A DNA stretch of 30,763 bases from UBA10107 sp964572885 (GCA_964572885.1 CAZNFC010000003.1:1-30763), one strand, 5' to 3'; counted from the first letter of the stretch, positions 15,685-22,903 are shown. Notes: generated by a model not told the origin, from the sequence alone. A program made the numbers and translations.

Positions 15685-17976
15685 TTAGATCTTCTTTCTT
15701 CTTAGAAGATTAGCATTTGTAACAACAGTAATAGAACTCAATGCCATAGCGATCTCTGCGACAACAGGGTGCAATAAACCAAGTACAGCAACAGGTATTG
15801 CAACGGTATTGTATGCAAATGCCCAGAAAAGATTTTGTTTTATTTTACTAAACGTAGCTTTTGACAGATTTACCGCTTGTACAACGCCCATCAAACTTCC
15901 TTTAGCTAAGACTAGATCTCCCGCTTCTATCGCAACATCTGTTCCTGTTCCCATCGCAATTCCTACATTAGCTTCTTTCAATGCAGGAGCATCATTTATT
16001 CCATCTCCGACAAATGCTACCATCCCATTTATTTTTAGCTCCCTGACTTTATTTGCTTTGTCTTCAGGCAGTACATTTGCAATAACTTGATTGATACCTA
16101 CTTGAGAAGCGATAGCCTGAGCTGTCCTCTCATTATCTCCTGTAATCATCGCTATATTCAATCCTTGAACTCTTAATTGCCGTATTGCTTCTATTGAGTC
16201 TTCTTTAATAGCATCAGCGACCGCAATGACTCCTAATATCTTTTTATTCTCGACGACAATCATCGTCGTCTTCCCCTGATTTTCGAATTCTATTATCTTG
16301 CTTTCAATTGATTTGATGTTTATCTTTCTTTCTTTCATAAGAGTTCGGTTCCCAATGATTATCTGCCTGCTTCCTATCTTTCCCTCGACGCCTCTTCCTC
16401 TTAATATCTTAAAGTTCCTTACTGCCAGATATTTTCTATGACCTGCTTTATCAACGATAGCTTTAGCAATCGGGTGTTCGCTTAGTTTCTCTAAACTGAC
16501 TGCAACATCTAATAATTGACTTTCTCTGACTAAAGAATAAATATCAGTTACCTCAGGCTTTCCTTTTGTTATTGTTCCTGTCTTATCAAAGACAATTGTC
16601 TTTACTTTTTTCATTGTCTGGATAGCTTCTCCTTTTCTTATCAATATCCCATTCTTAGCTCCAATTCCTGAACCCACCATAAGTGCAGTTGGTGTAGCTA
16701 ATCCTAATGCGCAAGGGCATGCAATCACTAAGACAGATATTGCAGATGCCAAAGAAACACTTAAATTTCCTGTGAAGTAAAACCAGCTTATGAATGTGAA
16801 GACTGTTATTGCAAGAATAGAAGGAACGAATATGTTTGTAATTTTATCAGCTAATTCCTGTATTGGAATCTTGCTTCCTTGTGCTTCCTGTACTAATTTA
16901 ATTATGTGAGCAAGGAAAGTATCTTTTCCTACTTTGGTTGCTTTAACATACAGGATTCCATCTTGATTTATTGTTGCTCCTATGACATTGCTCTTTAATC
17001 TTTTTTCAACAGGCAAAGATTCCCCTGTGACCATGCTTTCATCCACTGCAGATTCTCCTTTTACAACAATTCCGTCTGTTGGTATTTTTTCTCCAGGCTT
17101 GACTATCATCACATCTCCTATCCTTATATCTGATATAGGAATCTCAATTTCTTCTTTTCCTCTAAGCACTCTCGCTGATTTAGCTCCTAATTCCAATAAT
17201 TTTTTGATTTCTCTGCTTGCACGTCCTCTTGCCAGCGCTTCGACATATTTTCCTGTGATGAAGAATGACATTATCATAGAAGAGACTCCGGAATAATCCT
17301 GTATGCTAAAGAAGAAACTGAACACTCCAGTCAAATAAGCGATAATTGTGCCTAAAGCAATAAGTGAATCCATATTGAAATAGAATGTGTAAAATCCTCT
17401 TAATCCTCCTTTTATTGTCTTCCAGCCTAAAATAAACACAATAAAGAAAGATAAAACTAAAATTATTATTGCAGTTATTTTTTCAGAAAAGAACATCACT
17501 CCGAACAATCTCTCTGACAGCATCAGAATTGCTACAGGAATTGTGAATATCCATGAGAATAATGTTTTTACTCTCCAGTATTTTATTTCCTTGTCTTCAG
17601 GCATTCCGTGCTCATGTCCTTCATGAGATGAATTTTTCATTTTTTCATGCTCTTCCATAGTCATAGAAGGCATTTCCTTAGATATTTCTGTCTTTGAAAA
17701 TCTTGGCTTTATTTCAAATCTTGATTTTTCATCAGGTAAAGCATTGATTGAAGACATTCCTTCCATTTCCACATTAGTTGCTTCATAACCTGCTCTTTTA
17801 ACTGCATTTTTCATATCATGCTCAGAAACATTATCTTCTGCTTCAACAAATCCTTTTTTCATGAGAAGATTGACATTAGCTGATTTGACACCTTGAACTT
17901 TCTTTAAACTTCTTTCTATGTTCATTGCGCAGGAAGCGCAGTCCATACCTTCGATATCTATTATTGATTTTTTCAT
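15685..17976 (-). CDS. copA: Cu(I)-exporting P1B-type ATPase
   Basis: It pumps Cu(I) out of the cytosol using ATP. It has 763 residues. The N-terminal heavy-metal domain carries MDCASC (Cys13 and Cys16). A His/Met-rich linker (about residues 103-127, with HEGHEHGM) precedes the membrane domain. The transport motif is CPCALGLATP, the phosphorylation site DKTGT, the nucleotide-binding motif SEHPIA, and the hinge GDGINDAPAL. The C-terminal helices hold AYNTVAIP and MALSSITVVTN, matching the YN and MxxSS marks of the Cu(I) subgroup. It starts 6 nt after the CcdA/cupredoxin fusion gene, so the two form an operon. Confidence 0.96.
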   Translation of the reverse strand: MKKSIIDIEGMDCASCAMNIERSLKKVQGVKSANVNLLMKKGFVEAEDNVSEHDMKNAVKRAGYEATNVEMEGMSSINALPDEKSRFEIKPRFSKTEISKEMPSMTMEEHEKMKNSSHEGHEHGMPEDKEIKYWRVKTLFSWIFTIPVAILMLSERLFGVMFFSEKITAIIILVLSFFIVFILGWKTIKGGLRGFYTFYFNMDSLIALGTIIAYLTGVFSFFFSIQDYSGVSSMIMSFFITGKYVEALARGRASREIKKLLELGAKSARVLRGKEEIEIPISDIRIGDVMIVKPGEKIPTDGIVVKGESAVDESMVTGESLPVEKRLKSNVIGATINQDGILYVKATKVGKDTFLAHIIKLVQEAQGSKIPIQELADKITNIFVPSILAITVFTFISWFYFTGNLSVSLASAISVLVIACPCALGLATPTALMVGSGIGAKNGILIRKGEAIQTMKKVKTIVFDKTGTITKGKPEVTDIYSLVRESQLLDVAVSLEKLSEHPIAKAIVDKAGHRKYLAVRNFKILRGRGVEGKIGSRQIIIGNRTLMKERKINIKSIESKIIEFENQGKTTMIVVENKKILGVIAVADAIKEDSIEAIRQLRVQGLNIAMITGDNERTAQAIASQVGINQVIANVLPEDKANKVRELKINGMVAFVGDGINDAPALKEANVGIAMGTGTDVAIEAGDLVLAKGSLMGVVQAVNLSKATFSKIKQNLFWAFAYNTVAIPVAVLGLLHPVVAEIAMALSSITVVTNANLLRRKKI

Positions 17977-17982
17977 GTTCCT

Positions 17983-19083
17983 TCAGATAACATTAAACGC
18001 TCCCGGTCCTGCCATCCACATACTGCAACTGAATTCTATCTTTCCTGTTCTATCAGGAGTGAAAGTTATCACAGTCTCCTGTGTCTTTTGAAGTCTTTGC
18101 ATGATAGATAATTTTGGAACATTGATTACACTTGCACATCCTGCTGCATTTCTTCCATCAATACGCCACTCCACAGGAACTCCCTTCTTAATCGTAAATT
18201 CTGACGGAGAATATGAATAGCCGTTGACAACCATCTGAATGACTTGATTTCCGTTTGTTTCAAGAGCAGCAGATCCGGAATTTGAATTTAAGAATGGATT
18301 GCTTATTGAAAATCCGACCAGACCAAATCCGCTCTGGATACTTATGATACCAAATATTATTACGATAACTCCTGCTATCCTTGTAACATGATGTTTTAAT
18401 TTTCCTTTTGATAGGCTTGACAGCGCTCCGATCGAAATCAGAGCAGGCATAGTTCCTAATGAAAAGAATAACATTGTGAAGGCACCCTGAATAAAGTTAC
18501 CATGCGCAAGCACATAAAGCTGGAGAGCCTGGGTGAATCCGCATGGAAAGAAGAAAGTAGATGCCCCAAATAAGAATGGAGCTGATTTTTTATCCTCCGC
18601 TGCATCGAATATCTTTGATGCTATTGATTTTGGAAGCGTGATAATCGAAGGTAAAACTCCAAGCAGCTGCACTCCGAGCAATATCATGGTAATTGCAACG
18701 ACAATTGTGATGAATCCGACTGCTGTTTGAGATAAAAGAATCTTTGAGCCCAATATACCGAGCAGACCTCCAAGAAGTGTATATGAAACTATTCTCCCTA
18801 TATTAAAATAGACATGAGGCTTGAATTTCTGATATTTTGTCAAATGCTCGTGGTTGCTGTTGCTTGATACAGCAAGAAGAAGACTTCCCGTCGTGGCTGT
18901 GCATGAAGAAAATGCTGCGACCAGACCAAGAATAAATGCAAACCCGTATGTCACGTTGTCTGACACCCCTATGTTCGGAAACACATTCATCTGTTTTAAT
19001 AAGAGATATATCCCTATGACGACAACAAAAATTGCAGCGATTCCGTTATATTTATTTTTTTTAGGCGAGCAGATTTCTTCCAT
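17983..19083 (-). CDS. CcdA/DsbD-like membrane protein fused to cupredoxin
   Basis: An N-terminal membrane domain of about six helices (to about residue 250) is followed by an exported cupredoxin domain (about 275-366). The membrane part has the paired cysteines of CcdA/DsbD transmembrane reductases: SSCTATTG in the second helix and FFFPCGFTQ in a later one. The cupredoxin part ends with FSCSMWM, a Cys/Met ligand set, and has AAGCASVINV as a first ligand region. ATG 19098 gives five more residues, but the TATA-like box at 19106-19117 is only 13 nt away from it. ATG 19083 (MEEICSPKK) is 28 nt away and better fits the leaderless rule. It is first in the operon with copA. Likely role: moving reductant or copper across the membrane. 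Confidence 0.88.
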   Translation of the reverse strand: MEEICSPKKNKYNGIAAIFVVVIGIYLLLKQMNVFPNIGVSDNVTYGFAFILGLVAAFSSCTATTGSLLLAVSSNSNHEHLTKYQKFKPHVYFNIGRIVSYTLLGGLLGILGSKILLSQTAVGFITIVVAITMILLGVQLLGVLPSIITLPKSIASKIFDAAEDKKSAPFLFGASTFFFPCGFTQALQLYVLAHGNFIQGAFTMLFFSLGTMPALISIGALSSLSKGKLKHHVTRIAGVIVIIFGIISIQSGFGLVGFSISNPFLNSNSGSAALETNGNQVIQMVVNGYSYSPSEFTIKKGVPVEWRIDGRNAAGCASVINVPKLSIMQRLQKTQETVITFTPDRTGKIEFSCSMWMAGPGAFNVI

Positions 19084-19105
19084 ATATTTATGGTGCATGA
19101 AACTC

Positions 19106-19117
19106 TTTATAAATATA
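19106..19117 (-). promoter_or_regulatory. TATA-like box for the CcdA-cupredoxin/copA operon
   Basis: TATATTTATAAA on the minus strand. Its spacing favours Met at 19083 over Met at 19098 as the start. Confidence 0.55.
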
Positions 19118-19132
19118 CTCCAGAAACTATTT

Positions 19133-19636
19133 TCATCTGCCTTTATCTTTTATCATGAAAGAAGTTATCAGTGACAGCCATATAAGAAGATCAAGAACAA
19201 GACAATAGACACAATATGTCCTAAGAACGTATTTTTGTATGTATATCAGCCATAATCCATATACTGTGGCAAATATCAAAATCCCCCTGATAACCCAAAG
19301 CATATGAGAAGGAGAAAATTTTCCTATTGATTTACCGTGCCATATATGAAGTATTCCTGTCTTGATCAACAAAAAAACTAAAATTCCCATCACTGCTACA
19401 GGTATAGCGATAGTTATTATTGGAAATGATAATCCTAAATCAACAGCAAGAAAATAAAATACATTGTCGATATTTGCATATACGCTGTGGCTTACGACAC
19501 CACAATCAAAATTAGCGCCAAAATTGCATAGGCTTGAAGATGAAGGAGAATAATGAAGATAAGTTATTACCGAGCTGTCAACTAAAGCTAAAAAAGACAA
19601 AGAAAACAAGATAATCAATAATATCTTTTGTTTCAT
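19133..19636 (-). CDS. vitamin K epoxide reductase (VKOR) family protein
   Basis: This membrane quinone-linked enzyme re-oxidises thioredoxin-fold partners during extracytoplasmic disulfide formation. The 167 residues hold four to five hydrophobic helices. The loop cysteine pair is Cys37 and Cys45, eight residues apart as in VKOR, followed by the conserved Ser. The active-site CxxC is TYCVYC (Cys142/Cys145) near the C-terminus. Its ATG overlaps the stop of the thioredoxin-like lipoprotein gene, which is the usual VKOR partner arrangement. Confidence 0.93.
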   Translation of the reverse strand: MKQKILLIILFSLSFLALVDSSVITYLHYSPSSSSLCNFGANFDCGVVSHSVYANIDNVFYFLAVDLGLSFPIITIAIPVAVMGILVFLLIKTGILHIWHGKSIGKFSPSHMLWVIRGILIFATVYGLWLIYIQKYVLRTYCVYCLVLDLLIWLSLITSFMIKDKGR

Positions 19637-19977
19637 TTAGGTACTTCACAGCCTGTTTTATCGGAAAGAACTGCAAATGATGTCTGTCCGTCTATCCTCG
19701 ATCCGTCCTTGAACTCCCATGTAGGATAGCCTGTTATATTTTTCACGATGCATATCTCAGTCTGTGATTTTCCGTCAGGCAATGAACATTCAGTATAATC
19801 TACATATTTGAAGCTGCTTCCAAATTCTTTTTTCTGCGCCTGGCAGTGAGGGCACCAGAATGCTCCGTACATAGTGACTTTATTTTGCGTAAGACATTTG
19901 GCGAAATCATCATATTTTCCTGAAGATGAACATCCAGCCAATAACAAAAATGCTATGATAAATAAAACTTTTTTCAT
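19633..19977 (-). CDS. thioredoxin-fold lipoprotein, VKOR partner
   Basis: This is a 114-residue exported protein. The lipobox LLLAGC puts the lipid on Cys16. The redox motif CPHC is at residues 42-45 (YGAFWCPHC) and the cis-Pro segment reads TGYPTWEF. A second Cys pair (TECSLPDG and EICIV) sits between them. This cysteine-rich layout matches thioredoxin domains fused to or encoded with VKOR. It would pass disulfides between substrates and VKOR on the outer face. It is translationally coupled on both sides: its start overlaps the regulator stop and its stop overlaps the VKOR start. Confidence 0.9.
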   Translation of the reverse strand: MKKVLFIIAFLLLAGCSSSGKYDDFAKCLTQNKVTMYGAFWCPHCQAQKKEFGSSFKYVDYTECSLPDGKSQTEICIVKNITGYPTWEFKDGSRIDGQTSFAVLSDKTGCEVPK

Positions 19978-20483
19978 CGCTTCAATATGACTACGTTAGT
20001 CATCCCTCTTCTTTTTCTTTCAATGATTCCTTTGCCTTCCAATCTGTCAAGTATTCTTGTGATTTTCACTTTAGTCATGCCTGTTTTATCTGCCAATTCC
20101 GACTGCATGACAGACCCCTGTGAATCGATTATATTTTCTAATACAGAACTCTCATCTTTATTAAGACTTTCTATTATCTTATGATAATTTGCTTTCGTTA
20201 TCTTCTTAGGCTGGATTTGTTCCTTGACTCTCATTATTTTAGTGACTATCCTCTCTTCCTTGCTGAAAAATATCAGGTATATTCCGATAGCTGCTACAAG
20301 AACAAGTATGATCATATTTATCTGAGTCAGCTGTCTGCTTACCTCTTCATGAGGACAAAATACTCCTTTTAGACTGCATGTAGAACCTGCTAAGCTAAGG
20401 ATTGCTGCATCGTATGAATAGATGACATAACCCATCAGCAAAGCTATTGCGATAATAAGATAACCTACTAACCTATTTCTCAT
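19974..20483 (-). CDS. membrane-anchored winged-helix regulator with Cys loop
   Basis: The protein has 169 residues. Two hydrophobic helices (about residues 5-23 and 54-73) flank a 30-residue loop that carries Cys36, Cys43 and His45 (TCSLKGVFCPHEE). The rest is cytosolic: a basic linker, then a winged helix-turn-helix at about 100-169 (QSELADKTGMTKVKITRILDRL, wing GIIERKRRG), similar to archaeal MarR/IclR-like domains. With N-in topology the Cys loop faces outside and could sense copper or the disulfide state while the DNA-binding part stays inside. It leads the operon with the thioredoxin-like protein and VKOR. Targets are unknown. Confidence 0.85.
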   Translation of the reverse strand: MRNRLVGYLIIAIALLMGYVIYSYDAAILSLAGSTCSLKGVFCPHEEVSRQLTQINMIILVLVAAIGIYLIFFSKEERIVTKIMRVKEQIQPKKITKANYHKIIESLNKDESSVLENIIDSQGSVMQSELADKTGMTKVKITRILDRLEGKGIIERKRRGMTNVVILKR

Positions 20484-20502
20484 AGAACAACAAAATCAGC
20501 AA

Positions 20503-20883
20503 TCATTTATAAAGATATTGTGAAACTAGTTTCTCGTTGTACTCAAAGAACAGCCATAGAACAGGCCATAATATCAAAGCATGTATTCCCCAGAACAATA
20601 CTACAAACTCCCATTTGAAACCAAGAAAATAATATCTTGCCTGCAGTAAAGTTGAAGTCACGACTGCAGTGATGAAAGATGAAACAGCAGGATTCATTTT
20701 TCTTACAAAGAAATAAGCTACATAGATATATATCGTCTCGAATATTATCTTGTTCCTGAAATACCAATCTGGAACAGAATATTCAGGACTTATTGAATGG
20801 AATAAGAAATCAACGAATGTGAATATCAATACAGATACGAAGACAAGCAATAAAATAAGAATATTTTTCTTTATGCTCTTCAT
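20503..20883 (-). CDS. multi-pass membrane protein, unknown
   Basis: The protein has about 126 residues with hydrophobic helices at about residues 7-24, 43-56, 62-78 and 92-110, so it is four-pass. An ORF upstream extends to 20925. ATG 20883 (MKSIKK) is preferred because it overlaps the cupredoxin stop as ATGA and is followed at once by a basic segment and a helix. I recognise no family. The overlap ties it to the blue-copper lipoprotein, so a role near copper or electron transfer outside the cell is possible but unproven. Confidence 0.7.
   Translation of the reverse strand: MKSIKKNILILLLVFVSVLIFTFVDFLFHSISPEYSVPDWYFRNKIIFETIYIYVAYFFVRKMNPAVSSFITAVVTSTLLQARYYFLGFKWEFVVLFWGIHALILWPVLWLFFEYNEKLVSQYLYK
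20505..20514 (-). promoter_or_regulatory. TATA-like box for the regulator-Trx-VKOR operon
   Basis: CTTTATAAAT on the minus strand is centred 27 nt before the ATG at 20483. It overlaps the last codons of the upstream membrane-protein gene. Confidence 0.5.
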
Positions 20884-21248
20884 TCTACAATAACCTTGGC
20901 CTTCATGGAAGTATGGATTGAACAATGATATTCAAATGTGCCGACTGTGTCGAAAGTGTGCGAATAAGAGTTGCCTGTATTCAGGACTTGAGATGAAAGT
21001 TCATTTCCGGAATCTGATGTCACTGTGTGAGGCGCAGAATCCATGTTTGTCCAAGTCACTGTGGTTCCTTTCTTAACAGTCAATTCAGACGGATTAAAAG
21101 CAAATCCCTTGATAGAAACACTTGCTGAATTTCCGTCCACAACCTGTGATGTAGCTTGCTGTGCGGGCATTGAATTAGCAGGCATTGTGTTGGTAGAACA
21201 AGCTGCAAGAAACATTGCAAGAAAGACAAAAATTACAAATCGTTTCAT
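20880..21248 (-). CDS. type 1 blue-copper lipoprotein (plastocyanin/amicyanin-like)
   Basis: This small secreted cupredoxin has 122 residues from ATG 21248. The signal peptide and lipobox FLAAC put the lipid on Cys17, followed by a Ser/Thr/Gln-rich tether to about 40. The copper ligands are all present: His74 in SAPHTV and Cys109, His112 and Met115 in HCSIHTSM (CX2HX2M, as in short-loop cupredoxins). It should carry one electron or hold Cu on the outer face. A longer ORF runs to 21329, but 21248 gives a standard signal peptide and lies 26 nt from a TATA-like box. Confidence 0.93.
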   Translation of the reverse strand: MKRFVIFVFLAMFLAACSTNTMPANSMPAQQATSQVVDGNSASVSIKGFAFNPSELTVKKGTTVTWTNMDSAPHTVTSDSGNELSSQVLNTGNSYSHTFDTVGTFEYHCSIHTSMKAKVIVE

Positions 21249-21269
21249 CAATATCAATATAGAGTTAAT

Positions 21270-21278
21270 CTTTAAAAG
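21270..21278 (-). promoter_or_regulatory. TATA-like box for the cupredoxin operon
   Basis: CTTTTAAAG on the minus strand is centred 26 nt before the ATG at 21248, supporting that start. Confidence 0.5.
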
Positions 21279-21286
21279 GTTTGCGT

Positions 21287-21478
21287 TTATTTGAAGTTCA
21301 CTGCTTTCTTTACTATACTTGTATTGCAACTATGATGCTCTCTGCACCACTCCTCGCATTCTTCTGCTGTTCTTTTATCAGCATAAGCAAATCCGCATAT
21401 CTCACAAGTAAAACAAACTTTATCTTTGTAATAAGTCTTCTTGGGTCTTCCTGTTATCTTTGTTTTTTTGTTTACCAT
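21287..21478 (-). CDS. small Cys-rich putative zinc-finger protein
   Basis: The protein has 63 residues with a basic N-terminal tail (MVNKKTKITGRPKKTYYK), then Cys22, Cys25, Cys28, Cys41, Cys45, His48, His49 and Cys51. CxxCxxC followed by CxxxC and HHxC suggests a zinc- or copper-binding knuckle in the cytosol. Its ATG overlaps the DoxX stop as ATGGTAA, the same coupling seen at xfp-ackA. I recognise no named family. A metal-buffering or DNA-binding role would fit the copper island but is inference. Confidence 0.7.
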   Translation of the reverse strand: MVNKKTKITGRPKKTYYKDKVCFTCEICGFAYADKRTAEECEEWCREHHSCNTSIVKKAVNFK

Positions 21479-21843
21479 CTTTGATAGACACAGAATTTAT
21501 CAGGACCATCAAGAAATACTACGAACATTGCAATTGCCAGACCAATATCTCTTACTGCAATATCGTTATATCCTAAGCTTAATCCTATCCCAAGGATGTG
21601 AAGTGCCCCAAGCAATGCCGCAGTCCTTGTCAAGATTCCCAATAATAATGCAACACCTATCACTAATTCAAATATTCCATTCATCACCATGAAAGTCAAT
21701 GGCGCAATAAAAGTGAACCACGAAGGAAGATAACCTACTAATGTCTGCGGAGTGAATATATTAGTCAATCCGAACCATATCAAGAGAAGAGACATTCCTA
21801 TCCTGAGAACAATGGGCGCATATTGCTTATATTTGTCTGACAT
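21472..21843 (-). CDS. DoxX-family membrane protein
   Basis: The protein has 123 residues with four hydrophobic helices (about 9-27, 45-67, 70-89 and 95-110). The pattern LRIGMSLLLIWFGLTNIFTP at the start and a helix with ELVIGVALLLGILTR are typical of DoxX/DoxD-like proteins. These are linked to quinone-dependent thiol oxidation in some archaea and to oxidative stress complexes in bacteria. It has its own promoter, divergent from the DsbA gene, and is coupled to the Cys-rich small protein. A thiol-redox role fits the neighbourhood. Confidence 0.82.
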   Translation of the reverse strand: MSDKYKQYAPIVLRIGMSLLLIWFGLTNIFTPQTLVGYLPSWFTFIAPLTFMVMNGIFELVIGVALLLGILTRTAALLGALHILGIGLSLGYNDIAVRDIGLAIAMFVVFLDGPDKFCVYQRW

Positions 21844-21865
21844 ATTGCCTATACTTTAATTGATG

Positions 21866-21888
21866 CTTTTAAATTTTGTCTTTAAAAG
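21866..21888. repeat. inverted repeat in the doxX/dsbA divergent promoter
   Basis: CTTTTAAA at 21866-21873 and TTTAAAAG at 21881-21888 are perfect inverted arms separated by 7 bp. The left arm coincides with the doxX TATA-like box (centred 27 nt before ATG 21843). The repeat could be an operator for the divergent pair or just AT-rich symmetry. Confidence 0.45.
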
Positions 21889-21905
21889 ATGGGTAATCCA
21901 CAAAG

Positions 21906-21915
21906 TTTTTAAAAG
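21906..21915 (+). promoter_or_regulatory. TATA-like box for the dsbA-like gene
   Basis: TTTTTAAAAG predicts a start site near 21935, just before the Shine-Dalgarno at 21937. Confidence 0.45.
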
Positions 21916-21936
21916 GACGCAAATAATGTATTTACA

Positions 21937-21942
21937 GAGGGG
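21937..21942 (+). promoter_or_regulatory. Shine-Dalgarno that decides the dsbA-like start
   Basis: GAGGGG abuts the ATG at 21943 but is 6 nt from the ATG at 21949, so translation most likely begins at 21949. Confidence 0.55.
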
Positions 21943-21948
21943 ATGTTT

Positions 21949-22683
21949 ATGGCAGAAAAAAGTGATACAGTTACCATGAAGAAAGATACTTTATGGAAGA
22001 TAGTGGCAGGAATTTTATTCTTAGCTGTAGTTGTTATGTATTTGAATAAAGGAGGGGTTGGAACTACGCAAGCTCAGGCTGTGCAACCAGCACAGGGAAA
22101 TCAGGATCCTTTCCCAGTAATAAGTGTTGATATGAAGAAATTAGCAGATGACGATCCGATATTAGGAAAAGTTGATGCGCCAATAACAATCATTGAATTC
22201 AGCGACTTCCAATGCCCATTCTGTAAGAAATTCTTTACAGACACTGAATCTCAGATAATCAAAGACTACATAGACACAGGAAAAGCAAGATTCATCTATA
22301 GGGACTTCCCATTGAGTTTCCATCAGAATGCTGAGAAAGCAGCAGAAGCTGCTGAATGTGCATTCAAGCAAGGAAAGTTCTGGGAAATGCATAATGCAGA
22401 ATTCAAGGCTTCACAGGGAGACGGAACAGGAATCGCTGTTTCTGACCTGAAGAAGATGGCATCTGACTTAGGACTTGATACAACTAAGTTCAATGCCTGC
22501 TTAGACTCAGGAGAGACTGCAGCAGAGATACAGAAAGATGAACAGGATGGTTCCGCAATAGGAATACAAGGAACGCCTGGATTTGCTATAGGAAAGACAG
22601 ATGGAAACAGCGCAAGAACGATATCAGGCGCATATCCTTATGCAGCATTCCAGCAAGTCATTGCTGCTGTTTCACAGGCTTAA
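21949..22683 (+). CDS. membrane-anchored DsbA-family thiol oxidoreductase
   Basis: This is an exported thioredoxin-fold disulfide-exchange protein of about 244 residues. An N-terminal anchor helix (about residues 15-31) is followed by a Gln/Ala-rich tether, then the DsbA core. The redox motif is CPFC (FSDFQCPFCKKF) and the cis-Pro loop is GTPGFAIG, with the helical insertion between them (AEKAAEAAECAFKQGKFWEMH). It resembles the BdbD/DsbA-2 group often paired with VKOR. The start at 21949 is chosen from the Shine-Dalgarno spacing; 21943 would add two residues. It is transcribed away from the doxX gene. Confidence 0.93.
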   Translation: MAEKSDTVTMKKDTLWKIVAGILFLAVVVMYLNKGGVGTTQAQAVQPAQGNQDPFPVISVDMKKLADDDPILGKVDAPITIIEFSDFQCPFCKKFFTDTESQIIKDYIDTGKARFIYRDFPLSFHQNAEKAAEAAECAFKQGKFWEMHNAEFKASQGDGTGIAVSDLKKMASDLGLDTTKFNACLDSGETAAEIQKDEQDGSAIGIQGTPGFAIGKTDGNSARTISGAYPYAAFQQVIAAVSQA

Positions 22684-22689
22684 TAAAAG

Positions 22690-22706
22690 CCTTTTATTTT
22701 TTTATA
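22690..22706 (+). terminator. T-tract terminator after the dsbA-like gene
   Basis: CCTTTTATTTTTTTATAAT begins a few bases after the stop codon. Archaeal transcription commonly ends in such T-runs without a strong hairpin. Confidence 0.45.
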
Positions 22707-22713
22707 ATCCGTA

Positions 22714-22719
22714 TGAGGT
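22714..22719 (+). promoter_or_regulatory. Shine-Dalgarno of the 24-aa micro-protein
   Basis: GAGGTG lies 6 nt before the ATG at 22726. It is one of the clearest ribosome-binding sites in the window. Confidence 0.55.
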
Positions 22720-22725
22720 GAACAA

Positions 22726-22800
22726 ATGCCTGCAAAAAAGAAAGCAAAATCATCCAAGAAGATGATAAAGAGATCAGCTAATGTATGCGAATACTGCTGA
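22726..22800 (+). CDS. 24-residue Lys-rich micro-protein ending in CxxC
   Basis: This short ORF (ATG 22726, TGA 22798-22800) encodes a peptide starting MPAKKKAKSSKKM and ending RSANVCEYC. It has about nine basic residues in the first sixteen and a terminal Cys-x-x-Cys. It has a good Shine-Dalgarno and T-rich tracts on both sides, so it looks like a separate translated unit after the dsbA-like gene. I recognise no family. It may bind nucleic acid through the basic part and metal or another protein through CEYC. Coding status rests on the ribosome-binding site and composition only. Confidence 0.55.
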   Translation: MPAKKKAKSSKKMIKRSANVCEYC

Positions 22801-22814
22801 TTAATTTTTTAATT
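22801..22814 (+). terminator. T-rich terminator after the micro-protein
   Basis: TTAATTTTTTAATT follows the stop codon at once and is a plausible archaeal T-tract terminator. Confidence 0.4.
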
Positions 22815-22820
22815 TCTAAC

Positions 22821-22863
22821 AGTTCTTATACGTATTCCTTCGTAAACCAACTCACTAAGAACT
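22821..22863 (+). other. possible hairpin upstream of the uORF promoter
   Basis: AGTTCTTA (22821-22828) pairs with TAAGAACT (22856-22863), and TACG (22829-22832) pairs with CGTA (22841-22844) inside. The arms can form a 12-bp interrupted stem. It lies after the micro-protein terminator and before the next promoter, with no coding content. It could be a 3' hairpin or a regulator site. Confidence 0.4.
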
Positions 22864-22903
22864 ATAACAATCATTCTTAAATTATCATTTCTTCAGCGAT
22901 ACC

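Noticed and set aside
15809..16090. 93-residue ORF on + inside copA
   Set aside because: It is antisense to the DKTGT-to-hinge part of the ATPase, with no ribosome-binding site or TATA-like box.
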